A stretch of DNA of 64,000 bases from Cytobacillus oceanisediminis (GCF_003182355.1 NZ_QGTW01000005.1:62001-126000), one strand, 5' to 3'. Counted from the first letter of the stretch, positions 1-9,501 are shown. The notes: a model not told the origin generated them from the letters alone. Numbers and translations are program-made.

Positions 1-175
1 GTTAACGCGGTACTATCCTTTTTGAAGATTTCTCTTCCTCTTAACGAATAACGGTTTGTGCCGTTCCTTGCTGCGGCGGTTCACAAAGAGGTATTCACTC
101 TTAACTATGTGCAAATTTTCACCGGGCATCAGATCTCTGGAAACAGGGAGATAAGCAGTTACTCCATTTCTGTCA
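1..175 (-). promoter_or_regulatory. Candidate T-box leader, cut by the left window edge
   Basis: Read on the minus strand, this stretch has the order of parts of a T-box leader: GGAGTAACTG near 156-165, an AGAGA bulge followed by an apical GGTGAAAA (about 116-138), a GTGAATACC specifier-like segment at 90-98, a stem III-like hairpin AACGG/CCGTT at 50-65, and AGGATAGTACCGCG at 5-18. The last resembles the conserved T-box sequence AGGGTGGTACCGCG but has ATAG where UGG normally contacts the tRNA acceptor end. The specifier could be UAC (Tyr) or ACC (Thr). The regulated gene and the terminator lie outside the window. It starts just after the map stop codon. Confidence 0.6.
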
Positions 176-266
176 TTCCTTAGATTTGATTATTTTCATC
201 ATTTTTTTCAAAAAAACCTTTACAAGAAACGGGACAAACTGCATATGCAGCCCCTGTTTCATAATC

Positions 267-1409
<1,143 letters not shown>

Positions 1410-1423
1410 ACACTCTCGCCTTT

Positions 1424-1443
1424 TCAATCAAACGTTTGATTGA
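1424..1443. repeat. Perfect 20-bp palindrome, copy 1 of 3
   Basis: TCAATCAAACGTTTGATTGA, perfect with no loop and extended by one more pair on each side (1423-1444). It contains the last codons and stop of the nucleotidyltransferase-like gene on the minus strand and lies just upstream of the next minus-strand start at 1409. The same 20-mer recurs at 13366-13385 and 36760-36779. It has the look of an operator for a dimeric TetR-type regulator or of a chromosome-organising site. Confidence 0.8.
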
Positions 1444-1997
1444 ATTACTTCAACCCGAGGCCAGATGGACTTCCAGCTCTTTTTTGTGACTCGCTGTTTA
1501 TAGATTTCACAGAGCTTTTCATTTTCTGCAAAATAGGGTGTCGGCTTGATTTTTAAAGCGAGGACGTCTTTAATTCCACATGGTGCGGTTAAAATGATCT
1601 CATTGTTTTCATCAATCTTTAGCCCAAGGGCGGTGGCGGTTTCCGGGAATTTAGAGATGGCGTCAACGGATGACTTAAATGGCGGAATATCATTGACTAG
1701 ATGCATTCTCGCTTCATTTTTAACAGACCACGGAATGGCAGGCATTAGGGACCTTAGCTGTGCTTCATATCCCTTCTCAGTTTCTTCGCTTAGATTCCTT
1801 TTATCAAAGTATATGACATCCACATCAGGCAAGTGAGTTCTTTTGCTGAAGCTATGTAAAGTATCCCAAACCTTTGCCCTGACAAAACCTGCACACACCC
1901 ACCAATCAGGCAGGTTCAATGACTTTGCCGCATAGAGAATCTCCATCATCCACACGTCTTTTTGTACAACGTTAACAATATCTTCTTCGGTTTTCAT
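1428..1997 (-). CDS. Nucleotidyltransferase-fold family protein (DUF925/COG3575-like)
   Basis: A protein of about 189 residues resembling the bacterial family annotated as nucleotidyltransferase family protein. Visible features are an N-terminal helix with DWWVCAGFVRAKVWD and the segment LPDVDVIYFD, which resembles the paired-acid strand of the nucleotidyltransferase fold. Substrate unknown. The start is taken as ATG at 1995-1997 because it overlaps the stop of the upstream nudix gene (TAATG), which implies translational coupling; a GTG two codons earlier is the alternative. The stop lies inside the 20-bp palindrome. The pairing with a nudix hydrolase suggests related nucleotide chemistry, but this is inference. 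Confidence 0.7.
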   Translation of the reverse strand: MKTEEDIVNVVQKDVWMMEILYAAKSLNLPDWWVCAGFVRAKVWDTLHSFSKRTHLPDVDVIYFDKRNLSEETEKGYEAQLRSLMPAIPWSVKNEARMHLVNDIPPFKSSVDAISKFPETATALGLKIDENNEIILTAPCGIKDVLALKIKPTPYFAENEKLCEIYKQRVTKKSWKSIWPRVEVIQSNV

Positions 1998-2626
1998 TAG
2001 CACTTCTCTGTCTCCAATTGACGCATCGAATCCAGCACACGCCGGTAATAGTAGTCCTCATGCGGGACAAAGTCCTCTTTGCGCACATTTTTACTAACTG
2101 GAATTCTTTTACCGTTATTGATTTCAAATCCATCGGCAGCAATGGACTCTTTTCCGGTAAACCACAGGCCATAAAAGTCATCCAAAGCAATCCGGACGAT
2201 TCCCGAAACCTCTTCAGGCTGCGGACTGAATTTTTCTAATGGGTGATGGCTGTGATATAGGAAAACATGTGCCAATTCTTTGTCTATAAAATGTTCTTTC
2301 TCCGCACAATAATCAATGACACCAAGGGGAACAAGCTCCTCAAAGGCGACGTTAATCCCCAGCTCTTCTTCTACTTCCCTGATGCCATCCATAACAGATT
2401 CATTGCTTAAAATATGGCCCGCTGCTGTAATGTCCAAAAGATCCGGATAATCCTTTTTATCCTTGCTGCGATTCTGAAAATAAATAAAATCTCTATCATC
2501 TTCCTTGCTGATAAACCAGCAGTGGAAGGTTTCATGCCAGTGCCCTTTTGTATGTACTTCTGCACGTGATGCCACGCCGATTTGTTTTCTGTCATCATCA
2601 AAAATGTTAAGAAGTTCTGTTTCCAT
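1997..2626 (-). CDS. Nudix hydrolase
   Basis: A 209-residue nudix protein that would hydrolyse a nucleoside diphosphate linked to another moiety, or act like the isopentenyl-diphosphate-isomerase-type nudix proteins that it resembles at the N-terminus (KGHWHETFHCWFIS). The nudix box is visible around residues 75-97: GHILSNESVMDGIREVEEEL followed by GI, with the REVEEEL core of metal-binding glutamates. The start ATG has an AGGGGGA ribosome binding site about 10 bases upstream. It is first in a two-gene coupled unit with the nucleotidyltransferase-like gene. The exact substrate cannot be read from the sequence. Confidence 0.85.
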   Translation of the reverse strand: METELLNIFDDDRKQIGVASRAEVHTKGHWHETFHCWFISKEDDRDFIYFQNRSKDKKDYPDLLDITAAGHILSNESVMDGIREVEEELGINVAFEELVPLGVIDYCAEKEHFIDKELAHVFLYHSHHPLEKFSPQPEEVSGIVRIALDDFYGLWFTGKESIAADGFEINNGKRIPVSKNVRKEDFVPHEDYYYRRVLDSMRQLETEKC

Positions 2627-2644
2627 TGAAGATGTCCCCCTCTT

Positions 2645-3456
2645 CTATTTCGTGATATAAGTATTAAAGATGTCGAGCGGATTTGCTCTATATAAGTCCT
2701 GATAATTACTGACTTGCTGCTGTTCAGCATACTGCCGGACTATTCTATAAGCAAAAGCATAGCCCGCAAATACAGGGATCCCCATCTCCTGATCTCCAAA
2801 ACAAATTTTGCTTTTTAGACGATCGTTTGTCGTTCCTATATTTTTTTGCGCTATTTCCTGATAGGCCAGCTCGGCTTCCTCTGTAAAATCATCCTTCCAC
2901 CAGCGCTTATCATCATAAAGCGAAAGGCTGAAGTATTCTGCGCCTCCCTCCATTTTATACCAATCTGCGAGTGTAAAGGTATCTAATGTCAAGTTGTAGA
3001 TTGGATTTTCCGGGAATCATGATGCATCTCATGGGCGAGCATATACCTTAGAAAAAAAGGATCGGGATCAGGCGGGATGGCCAGAACGATGGTAGTCGCT
3101 CCTACGGCATAGCCGTTTGTCCAGAGGGATTGATCGTATTTTTGAAACCATGGAAAAGGAAGTGCCGGTACAATGGTGATGTTCAGGTGCTGGAAGTGAA
3201 GATATTTTTCAACATTTTCTATTGTCTCATGGATGATTGAGGCAATTTGTTCTTGATTCCAGCTATAAGAATGAATCTCCGGCTCCGATAATGGTTCAAA
3301 TTTTAGTAATTGAAATCTCCTGGCAAGCTGGTCCCAGTCCTGCATCCATGACCTTTTCCTGAGTAAAGGGCTGAGCTGGGATTGGAGGTAGCTTTTCAGG
3401 TTATGCCGGTTTTCTATTAATTTGGCAGGCGTAATTTGATTGAGAGTATAGGCCAT
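2645..3456 (-). pseudogene. DUF2268-type predicted Zn metallopeptidase, frameshifted at the active site
   Basis: Two reading frames make up one protein of about 270 residues of the DUF2268 family (predicted zinc-dependent proteases). Frame 1 (2989-3456) runs from MAYTLNQITPAKLIENR to LAHEMHHDSR, which carries the HEXXH-type zinc site, then ends in a short aberrant tail. Frame 2 (2645-about 3005) continues with ENPIYNLTLDTFTLADWYKM and EGGAEYF, whose Glu is expected to be the third ligand. The junction is the G run GATTCCCGGAAAATCC; one extra G would restore a continuous protein. It is therefore a one-base deletion, real or from sequencing. Confidence in the split is high, in the function moderate. 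Confidence 0.7.
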
Positions 3457-3587
3457 GATTTTATCATTCCGAATTTATCATAGTAGGGCTGGCGGCCTTC
3501 GTCACACATCATACCGATCATATATACACCGTCAAGCTCCTCCAGCATTCGCGTGACCAGTTTATGCCCGATTCCGTGCTGCTCCAT
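3417..3587 (-). pseudogene. GNAT acetyltransferase C-terminal fragment
   Basis: A short frame of about 56 codons starting at MEQHGIGHKLVTRMLEELDG keeps the acetyl-CoA pyrophosphate loop (HGIGHKLV, a variant of R/QxxGxG/A) and the late beta strand and helix (MIGMMCDEGRQPYYDKFGM) of the GNAT fold. The N-terminal half is missing and no frame upstream supplies it. It overlaps the start of the DUF2268 gene by about 40 bases in another frame. Best explained as the remnant of an acetyltransferase gene that once preceded the peptidase gene. Confidence 0.55.
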
Positions 3588-3745
3588 TGCCTCCTATCCG
3601 TTTTATGGGTTATCCTTTCGACACAAACACTTGAAAAGCCTGTTTACAGTAATGGTTTTTGAAAAATTCCAAACCGCCAATTTTTAATTTTTTCTTTAAT
3701 CCATTAAAATAAACTGTAACGAACTTGGTTAAAGGGGCCCTGCCT

Positions 3746-5515
3746 ATGTTGGAGTTGCTGATTACAATGCTGGAACGGCTTGGAATTATTGTCACGATTG
3801 CGCTGATCCTGACAAGGTTCCGTTTTTTCAGGGATATGATTTATGGTGAAAGATTAAAGCGACAGCAGCAGTATAAGGCTATCCTCTTTTTCGGATTTTT
3901 TGGCATTATCGGAACTTATACTGGGCTTGCCTTCAATACCGATACCCTGCAGTTTAACCGCTGGGCATCCGAGCTTGCCTCTGACGAAGCAATTGCTAAT
4001 TCGAGGGTAATTGGTGTTGTTCTTGCCGGACTGCTTGGGGGTTATAAGGTCGGAATTGGCGCCGGCATCATTGCAGGCTTTCACCGTTTTACGCTTGGAG
4101 GCTTTACGGCACTTGCCTGCGGTTTGGCCTCTATCGTTGCGGGAATACTTGCGGGCTTTTTCCATAAGAAAAATGAGCATGTGAAGCTTTCTTCCGCTTT
4201 TTTCATTGGAGCCACTGCAGAAGCAGTGCAAATGCTGATTATAATTGGGATTTCGCGGCCTCTTGAGAAAGCGGTAGCGCTTGTGGAGATGATTGGCATC
4301 CCAATGATTATTGCGAATGGCCTTGGCAGCGCACTTTTTCTCCTTATTATAAAAAATGTCATAAACGAAGAAGAAAAAGCAGGCGCTTTTCATGCACAAA
4401 AAACACTGCGGATTGCGGACCAGACGCTTGCATACCTGCGTAAGGGCATCAATCATGAATCCGCTTTGGCAGTCTGCAAAATTTTACATAAAGAACTGCA
4501 GGCGAAAGCCGTTGCCATTACTAACCATACGGAAATCCTTGCCCATGTTGGACTTGGCGATGATCACCACCGTTCTAAAAGCCCTATCCAGACGCAAATT
4601 ACCCGGGATGTGATTCAGCACGGGGAACTGGTTGTGGCCAATGACCGGACCATTCACTGCCGGGAAGAAAGCTGTCCGCTTGGGGCGGCTGTCATAGCTC
4701 CGTTAAAACTCCGCTGTGAGACAATTGGAACACTGAAATTCTATTTTAGCTCCGAAAAAGAAATTAATAATCTTGTAATGGAACTAATATCCGGGCTAAG
4801 TGTCCTGCTCAGCAATCAGCTGGAAATCGCGGAGGCTGACAAAGCGTATCAGCTGGCAAAGGAAGCCGAGATCAAAGCATTGCAGGCACAAATATCGCCG
4901 CATTTTTTATTTAATTCATTGAACACCATTGTATCCCTTGTCCGGATTGAACCTGCCAAAGCACGAAAGCTGCTCGTATCCCTCTCTCATTTTTTGAGGC
5001 AAAATCTGACTGCCACCACGGTCAGCGTTACGACACTTGAACAGGAATTAAGGCATGTCAAGGCCTACCTGTCAATTGAAGAAACGCGTTTTATCGATCG
5101 GCTGGAGGTTATCTATGACATTGATGAAGACGCCCTTTTGGAAAAAATTCCTCCGCTTACACTGCAGCCAATCGTTGAAAATGCCGTTAAGCATGGGATT
5201 AAGGACAAGGAGCAGGATTGTCTGATTACCATTACCATTCAGAAACGGGATGCAATGACGATGGTAAAGGTAGAAGATAATGGCCAGGGGATGAGTAAGG
5301 AAAGAGCCGAGCAGATCGGCAAAGAAACATTGCAGTCGGAAACAGGGTCTGGACTTGCACTTTATAATGTAAACCGCCGGCTGTCGATGATGTTTGGCGA
5401 AGAAGCTTCATTGAAAATAACCAGTACACCGGGCGTTGGCACAGATATTCATTTTTCCATTCCACAAACGGAGGAAGTTGATGATGGACAGAACAATCAG
5501 AACATTAATAGCTGA
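3746..5515 (+). CDS. lytS: LytS/BtsS-family sensor histidine kinase (5TM-5TMR_LYT)
   Basis: Membrane sensor kinase of about 589 residues. The N-terminal 190 residues hold several hydrophobic helices with the LytS sensor pattern (FGIIGTYTGLAF, NSRVIGVVLAGLLGG). A GAF-like domain follows (about 230-370). The His_kinase domain is marked by QAQISPHFLFNSLNTIVSLV, with the phosphoacceptor His in SPHFLFN, then a HATPase with ENAVKHGIKD, EDNGQGMS and TGSGLALYNV. The start is placed at ATG 3746, behind AAAGGGG; a TTG seven codons earlier would precede this site. It overlaps the response regulator gene and, with it, lies just before a CstA-family transporter, the arrangement of pyruvate-responsive BtsSR/LytST systems. 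Confidence 0.88.
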   Translation: MLELLITMLERLGIIVTIALILTRFRFFRDMIYGERLKRQQQYKAILFFGFFGIIGTYTGLAFNTDTLQFNRWASELASDEAIANSRVIGVVLAGLLGGYKVGIGAGIIAGFHRFTLGGFTALACGLASIVAGILAGFFHKKNEHVKLSSAFFIGATAEAVQMLIIIGISRPLEKAVALVEMIGIPMIIANGLGSALFLLIIKNVINEEEKAGAFHAQKTLRIADQTLAYLRKGINHESALAVCKILHKELQAKAVAITNHTEILAHVGLGDDHHRSKSPIQTQITRDVIQHGELVVANDRTIHCREESCPLGAAVIAPLKLRCETIGTLKFYFSSEKEINNLVMELISGLSVLLSNQLEIAEADKAYQLAKEAEIKALQAQISPHFLFNSLNTIVSLVRIEPAKARKLLVSLSHFLRQNLTATTVSVTTLEQELRHVKAYLSIEETRFIDRLEVIYDIDEDALLEKIPPLTLQPIVENAVKHGIKDKEQDCLITITIQKRDAMTMVKVEDNGQGMSKERAEQIGKETLQSETGSGLALYNVNRRLSMMFGEEASLKITSTPGVGTDIHFSIPQTEEVDDGQNNQNINS

Positions 5516-6215
5516 TGATGAACGATACAGCAGGGATGAACTAAAGCACTTACTGGAGGACTTTCCTTCAATTCAGCTGGTTGGCGAGGCCGAATCCGGC
5601 GAGGCCGCGGTCATGAAGGCCATCCAGCTTCAGCCAGACGTGGTATTCCTAGACGTGGAAATGCCAAAGATGAATGGAATGGAAGCGGCTAAATCGCTAA
5701 AAGAGCTTAAAAAAGTTCCGCTCATCATCTTTGCCACCGCCTATCCGCAGTTTGCTGCCGAAGCCTTCCGTTATGAAGCAATTGATTATTTGCTGAAGCC
5801 TTATGACGAAGAACAGCTCGAACAAACAGTCAGACGAATTGAAAAGCTGATTGGCACAGGAAAAGAAACAGAAAAAAACAAACCGCCCGGCAAACTGGCT
5901 GTCGAAGAAGACGGGGAAATTCTTTACCTCGAACCAAAAGATATCCTGTACATCTACAGAGACGAAAAGGTATCCCGGATCATCGCCAAAAGCGGAGAAT
6001 ACGAAACGAAAACCCCGCTTAAAGATTTGGAAAGCCGGCTCCTCCCTTTCGCCTTTTTCAGGATTCATAAAAGCTATCTGGTAAACCTGGATTATGTAAC
6101 GCGGCTGACCCCCTGGTTCAACGGCGCTTACCAGCTGGAAATGGAAGGCCGGAAAGAAATGCTGTCTGTGAGCAGGAATTACGTGAAAGCGTTGAGAGTA
6201 AGACTGGAATTGTAA
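5481..6215 (+). CDS. lytT: LytTR-family response regulator
   Basis: About 244 residues: a receiver domain (1-120) with the acidic pair in LIADDERYSRDE, the phosphorylation Asp in DVVFLDVEMPKMNG, the switch Thr in IIFATAYPQFA and the Lys in LLKPYDEEQ, followed by a LytTR DNA-binding domain (about 140-244) with FFRIHKSYLVNLDYV and LSVSRNYVKALR. GGAGG at 5470-5474 serves ATG 5481 or 5484, and the gene overlaps the end of lytS, so the two are translated together. LytTR regulators bind pairs of short direct repeats about two helical turns apart; such a pair occurs upstream of the neighbouring transporter promoter. Confidence 0.9.
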   Translation: MMDRTIRTLIADDERYSRDELKHLLEDFPSIQLVGEAESGEAAVMKAIQLQPDVVFLDVEMPKMNGMEAAKSLKELKKVPLIIFATAYPQFAAEAFRYEAIDYLLKPYDEEQLEQTVRRIEKLIGTGKETEKNKPPGKLAVEEDGEILYLEPKDILYIYRDEKVSRIIAKSGEYETKTPLKDLESRLLPFAFFRIHKSYLVNLDYVTRLTPWFNGAYQLEMEGRKEMLSVSRNYVKALRVRLEL

Positions 6216-6245
6216 AAAGCATCGGGACAGGTGCTTTTTTGTTTT
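6216..6245 (+). terminator. Rho-independent terminator after lytT
   Basis: AAAAAGCATC, a short loop and GGTGCTTTTTTG form an imperfect stem ending in a T run, starting on the lytT stop codon. It separates the kinase-regulator operon from the transporter gene, which therefore needs its own promoter. Confidence 0.8.
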
Positions 6246-6487
6246 GCGGGTTGGGATGGGATGTGGATTGTAGAGAGGGGGAGGTTTGTGGAATGAGATT
6301 GCGTCTAGTTCGAGGAGTTAGCTTTGTAAGTGCTTGTTTGCGTTGTTGTGAGTTTTTATTGCTTCGTCCGGCTTTGGCGGAAAACAAATTTCCCCATTGC
6401 TAACCACAGAATATGTGGATACCCATGTGGACAACTGCTCCAATTACTAGAAAATGCTGAATTTTGTCGAAATTCCAATATCCTATC

Positions 6488-6521
6488 CTGCATCTTAATC
6501 CTCCTTTTCTGCATGTCAATC
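6488..6521 (+). promoter_or_regulatory. Candidate LytT binding site (21-bp-spaced direct repeats)
   Basis: CTGCATCTTAATC (6488-6500) and CTGCATGTCAATC (6509-6521) are 13-bp direct repeats with 11 of 13 identical positions and a start-to-start distance of exactly 21 bp. They lie 30 bp upstream of the predicted -35 box of the cstA-type gene. Paired direct repeats at this spacing are typical of LytTR-domain regulators such as AgrA, ComE and LytR. Assignment to the adjacent LytT is inference. Confidence 0.55.
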
Positions 6522-6550
6522 TTCTTTTTTTACATCTTGGACACAAAATG

Positions 6551-6595
6551 TTCAAATTCTCTTTTTCTCTTTTATAATATATGTAAACGCATTCA
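6551..6595 (+). promoter_or_regulatory. Predicted sigma-A promoter with overlapping cre-like site for cstA
   Basis: TTCAAA at 6551 and TATAAT at 6573 are separated by 16 bp. Immediately after the -10 box, TGTAAACGCATTCA (6582-6595) matches the CcpA cre consensus TGWAANCGNTNWCA at all but one fixed position. A cre at or just after the transcription start would block transcription when glucose is present, fitting a transporter of overflow or starvation metabolites. Confidence 0.6.
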
Positions 6596-6625
6596 TATTG
6601 CTTTTTTAATAAAGGGGGATTTACC

Positions 6626-8077
6626 ATGTTTACATTTCTAGCCGGTATTGCTCTTTTAATTATCGGATATTTTACGTACGGAAAGTTTGTAGAAAGAGTA
6701 TTCGGAGTGAAGGAAGAAAGATCGACACCTGCTTATACACATCAGGACGGTGTTGACTACCTTCCGATGAGCACACCAAAGAACTCATTGATTCAGCTTT
6801 TGAATATTGCTGGTACTGGTCCTATTTTCGGCCCAATTATGGGAGCGCTTTACGGACCGGTTGCCTTTATCTGGATTGTTATCGGCTGTATCTTTGCCGG
6901 AGCTGTCCATGATTATTTAACAGGAATGATTTCTATCCGCAATCGCGGTGCACATTTGCCGGAGCTTGCAAGCAAGTTCCTTGGAAAAGTTATGAAACAC
7001 GTTGTTAACGCTTTCGCGGTTCTGCTCTTACTATTAGTAGGTACTGTGTTCGTTTCTACACCAGCGAGCCTGCTTCATGTCTTAATGGATGGAAAAATCG
7101 CATTCGGAATCATTATCGCTGCAATTTTTGTTTATTATATTTTGGCTACATTATTGCCAGTTGATAAAATCATCGGCCGCCTTTATCCTTACTTTGGGGC
7201 TTTGCTTGTGATTAGTGCTCTTGGTGTAGGTATCGGCTTACTTGTAAAAGGTGCACCAATTCCTGAGTTATCTTTATCTAATTTCCACCCTGACAATGCT
7301 CCTATCTTCCCATTAATCTTCTTTACGATTACATGCGGAGCGCTCTCAGGTTTCCATGCAACACAAACGCCGATTATTTCTCGTACGACTCAAAGAGAGA
7401 AACAAGGACGCAAAATTTTCTACGGTATGATGATTGCAGAAGGTGTTATTGCGATGATCTGGGCTGCTGCAGCCATGAGCTTAATGGATGGCTATTCCGG
7501 ATTAAGCGATATGCTTGCGAACGGCGGACCTGGAGCAGTTGTCAGCGAAGTCTCTACTATGATGCTTGGCGCCATTGGCGGTACTCTTGCCATTCTTGGT
7601 GTAGTCGTACTTCCAATCACTTCCGGAGATACAGCTTTCCGAAGTGCCCGTATGATTATTGCTGAATACCTTAACATTGCACAAAAGAAAATGTCCAGCC
7701 GTTTATGGATTGCTGTTCCATTATTTGCTGTATCCGTTGTTCTTACACAAATTGATTTCAACCTTCTTTGGAGATATTTTAGCTGGGCAAACCAGGCAAC
7801 TGCCGTTATCGCTCTCTTTGTTGGAGCCATGTACTTGTATGTTGCCAAGAAAAACTTCTGGATTTCACTAATACCGGGTATTTTCATGTTATATATGGTT
7901 ATCGCTTATATCCTAAACGCAAAGATCGGTTTTGGTTTGCCGATGAATATTTCCTGGATTGGTGCGGCAATTGGTACTGTAATACTTGTAGCTCTGTTCT
8001 TTAAAGCAGCTAAAAATGCACGTGCCAACAAGCTTCCTCTTGAAGATGATATCTCCAGCTGGAAAGGTGCAGCATAA
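6626..8077 (+). CDS. cstA: CstA-family carbon starvation / pyruvate-type transporter
   Basis: A 483-residue membrane protein with 12 or more hydrophobic segments. Family signatures include DGVDYLPMSTPKNSLIQLLN, IAGTGPIFGPIMGALYGP, AGAVHDYLTGMISIRNRG and GFHATQTPIISRTT. Members of the family (CstA, BtsT) take up pyruvate or peptides upon carbon limitation. It is shorter than the E. coli proteins, as in many Firmicutes. The ATG has AAAGGGGGA upstream. It is preceded by a LytST-type system, a candidate LytT site and a cre-like site, and its stop overlaps the start of a 49-residue ORF. Pyruvate as substrate is inferred from this context. Confidence 0.88.
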   Translation: MFTFLAGIALLIIGYFTYGKFVERVFGVKEERSTPAYTHQDGVDYLPMSTPKNSLIQLLNIAGTGPIFGPIMGALYGPVAFIWIVIGCIFAGAVHDYLTGMISIRNRGAHLPELASKFLGKVMKHVVNAFAVLLLLLVGTVFVSTPASLLHVLMDGKIAFGIIIAAIFVYYILATLLPVDKIIGRLYPYFGALLVISALGVGIGLLVKGAPIPELSLSNFHPDNAPIFPLIFFTITCGALSGFHATQTPIISRTTQREKQGRKIFYGMMIAEGVIAMIWAAAAMSLMDGYSGLSDMLANGGPGAVVSEVSTMMLGAIGGTLAILGVVVLPITSGDTAFRSARMIIAEYLNIAQKKMSSRLWIAVPLFAVSVVLTQIDFNLLWRYFSWANQATAVIALFVGAMYLYVAKKNFWISLIPGIFMLYMVIAYILNAKIGFGLPMNISWIGAAIGTVILVALFFKAAKNARANKLPLEDDISSWKGAA

Positions 8078-8226
8078 TGGGCTGCTGCAGTCCTAACTTT
8101 CGGGAAGCCGTACATGAACAAGAAGTAAAGGTAAATAAAAAAGGCAGCGATCACATTCCCCTGGCGGCTAAGATGGCAATTGTTGTCATTACCGCAGGAG
8201 GATGGCTGGCAGCCTATCTTTTATAG
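8077..8226 (+). CDS. Small single-TM protein translationally coupled to cstA
   Basis: A 49-residue ORF starting MGCCSPNFREAVHEQE whose ATG overlaps the cstA stop codon (TAATG). After a charged stretch (KVNKKGSDHIP) comes one hydrophobic segment, LAAKMAIVVITAGGWLAAYLL, at the C-terminus. The Cys-Cys near the start and the coupling suggest a small partner of the transporter, comparable in position to the YbdD/YjiX proteins that follow cstA/btsT in enterobacteria, though there is no clear sequence similarity. A strong terminator follows three bases after the stop, so it is the last gene of the unit. Confidence 0.7.
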   Translation: MGCCSPNFREAVHEQEVKVNKKGSDHIPLAAKMAIVVITAGGWLAAYLL

Positions 8227-8228
8227 TT

Positions 8229-8262
8229 AAAAAAGTGCACGTCCCAAAGCGTGCACTTTTTC
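8229..8262 (+). terminator. Rho-independent terminator after the cstA unit
   Basis: AAAAAGTGCACG, an 8-base loop and CGTGCACTTTTT form a near-perfect stem ending in a T run. Confidence 0.9.
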
Positions 8263-8302
8263 CTATATAATGGAATTAATAGATTTTAAGGAGGTAAAGA
8301 GA

Positions 8303-9223
8303 ATGAGAATATTAACTGTTGGAGCAGGCGCGATTGGCGGCTATTTTGGCGGGAGGCTATTGGAAAAAAGCGAGGATGTTACCTTTCTAGTCAGGGAAAA
8401 AAGAAAGCGGCAGCTTGAACAAGATGGACTAGTGGCAGAAAGTATCCACGGAGATGTGAAGATCACAGAGCCTAAAACGATTTTAACCGGAGAAAAAGCA
8501 GAGGAATTTGATGTGATCCTGCTTTCCACAAAAGCTTACCATCTACAGGGAGCGATTGAAGATATTCGTACATATGTAAGTGAAAAGACAGTGATTCTCC
8601 CTCTTTTAAACGGAATTGCCCACATGGATGCACTGACAGCAGCTTTTGGAGAAGAGAAAGTACTTGGCGGACTCTGTTTTATTGAAACAACCCTTGATGA
8701 AAACGGAAAAGTGATACAAACAAGCCCGATTCATGACTTCGTATTTGGCGAACGGTCAGGTGAAAAAACAGAGCGGATCCTAAAACTGCAGCAAGCTTTT
8801 TCTGGTGCAAAAGCGAACTTCCGCCTTTCAGATCATATTGAGCAGGAGATGTGGCATAAGTATCTGTTTATTTCTACACTTTCGGGCGTTACCTCTCTCT
8901 TCCGCTCTCCGATTGGCCCTATCCGCGAGCAGGAATACGGATTAGCAACTGCAAAAGAGACTCTGAAAGAAGCGTCAGCGATTATGAGAAATATTGGGGC
9001 GCCGCTTTCAGATGGCATTGAAGCAGCACAAATACAAAAAATAAATGAAATCGGCTATAGCATGAAATCCTCCCTGCAGCGGGACATGGAAAAACAGCAG
9101 CCGATCGAAGCTGACCATTTCTTTGGCTACTTGCTCGAGCGGGCCAAGGTTCAAGGGTTGGAAGCTCCTGTCCTTGCGGCTATTTATGCAAACTTAAAGG
9201 TTTATGAGAAAAATAGTTTGTGA
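8303..9223 (+). CDS. panE: 2-dehydropantoate 2-reductase (ApbA/PanE family)
   Basis: About 306 residues. The N-terminal Rossmann fold MRILTVGAGAIGGYFGGRL binds NADPH, and the family motifs STKAYHL, PLLNGIAHMD and WHKYLFISTL are present, including the Lys in the HKYL helix expected to be catalytic. The enzyme reduces ketopantoate in pantothenate synthesis, but genomes often hold several paralogues of other substrate range, so panE is a family-level symbol. The start is ATG 8303, six bases after AAGGAGG; the longer frame to 8270 has no ribosome site. It is a single-gene unit between a terminator and a dispersed repeat. Confidence 0.82.
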   Translation: MRILTVGAGAIGGYFGGRLLEKSEDVTFLVREKRKRQLEQDGLVAESIHGDVKITEPKTILTGEKAEEFDVILLSTKAYHLQGAIEDIRTYVSEKTVILPLLNGIAHMDALTAAFGEEKVLGGLCFIETTLDENGKVIQTSPIHDFVFGERSGEKTERILKLQQAFSGAKANFRLSDHIEQEMWHKYLFISTLSGVTSLFRSPIGPIREQEYGLATAKETLKEASAIMRNIGAPLSDGIEAAQIQKINEIGYSMKSSLQRDMEKQQPIEADHFFGYLLERAKVQGLEAPVLAAIYANLKVYEKNSL

Positions 9224-9257
9224 GTTTGAGGCATCTGTGTTTGCAGGTGCTTTTTAT

Positions 9258-9475
9258 ATAGGCTCTGTTAAATTGGTCTGTTGATGTCCGCTGCAGGCAC
9301 TCAGCGAACGCGGGCGGTCCAACGCTCTTCGTCGCTTTGCTCCTGCGGGGTCTCCCTTTGATCAGCACTCCGGCAGGACGCTGAATAAGCAGCCGAATAA
9401 ACACACGAAGAGAATGTGAATGTATTTTCGGGGAGCTCGTGCCTTCCGCTCCAATCAACAGGGTGCTAAAAAACA
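9258..9475 (+). repeat. Dispersed intergenic element (about 200 bp), copy 1 of 4
   Basis: Begins GGCTCTGTTAAATTGGTCTG and ends CCAATCAACAGGGTGC; the ends are partly complementary (CTGTTGAT with ATCAACAG). Internal blocks such as CTCCTGCGGGGTCTCC and AATAAACACACGAAG recur in copies at 38500-38728 (opposite strand), 40570-40780 and 52140-52290. It has no coding potential and lies just after a gene 3' end. It resembles the palindromic intergenic repeats common in Bacillaceae. Confidence 0.7.
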
Positions 9476-9501
9476 ACAATAAGCTTTAACAGAGCATTTA
9501 A

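Noticed and set aside
3854-4456. 200-codon minus-strand ORF
   Set aside because: Antisense to lytS and without ribosome site or recognisable domain.
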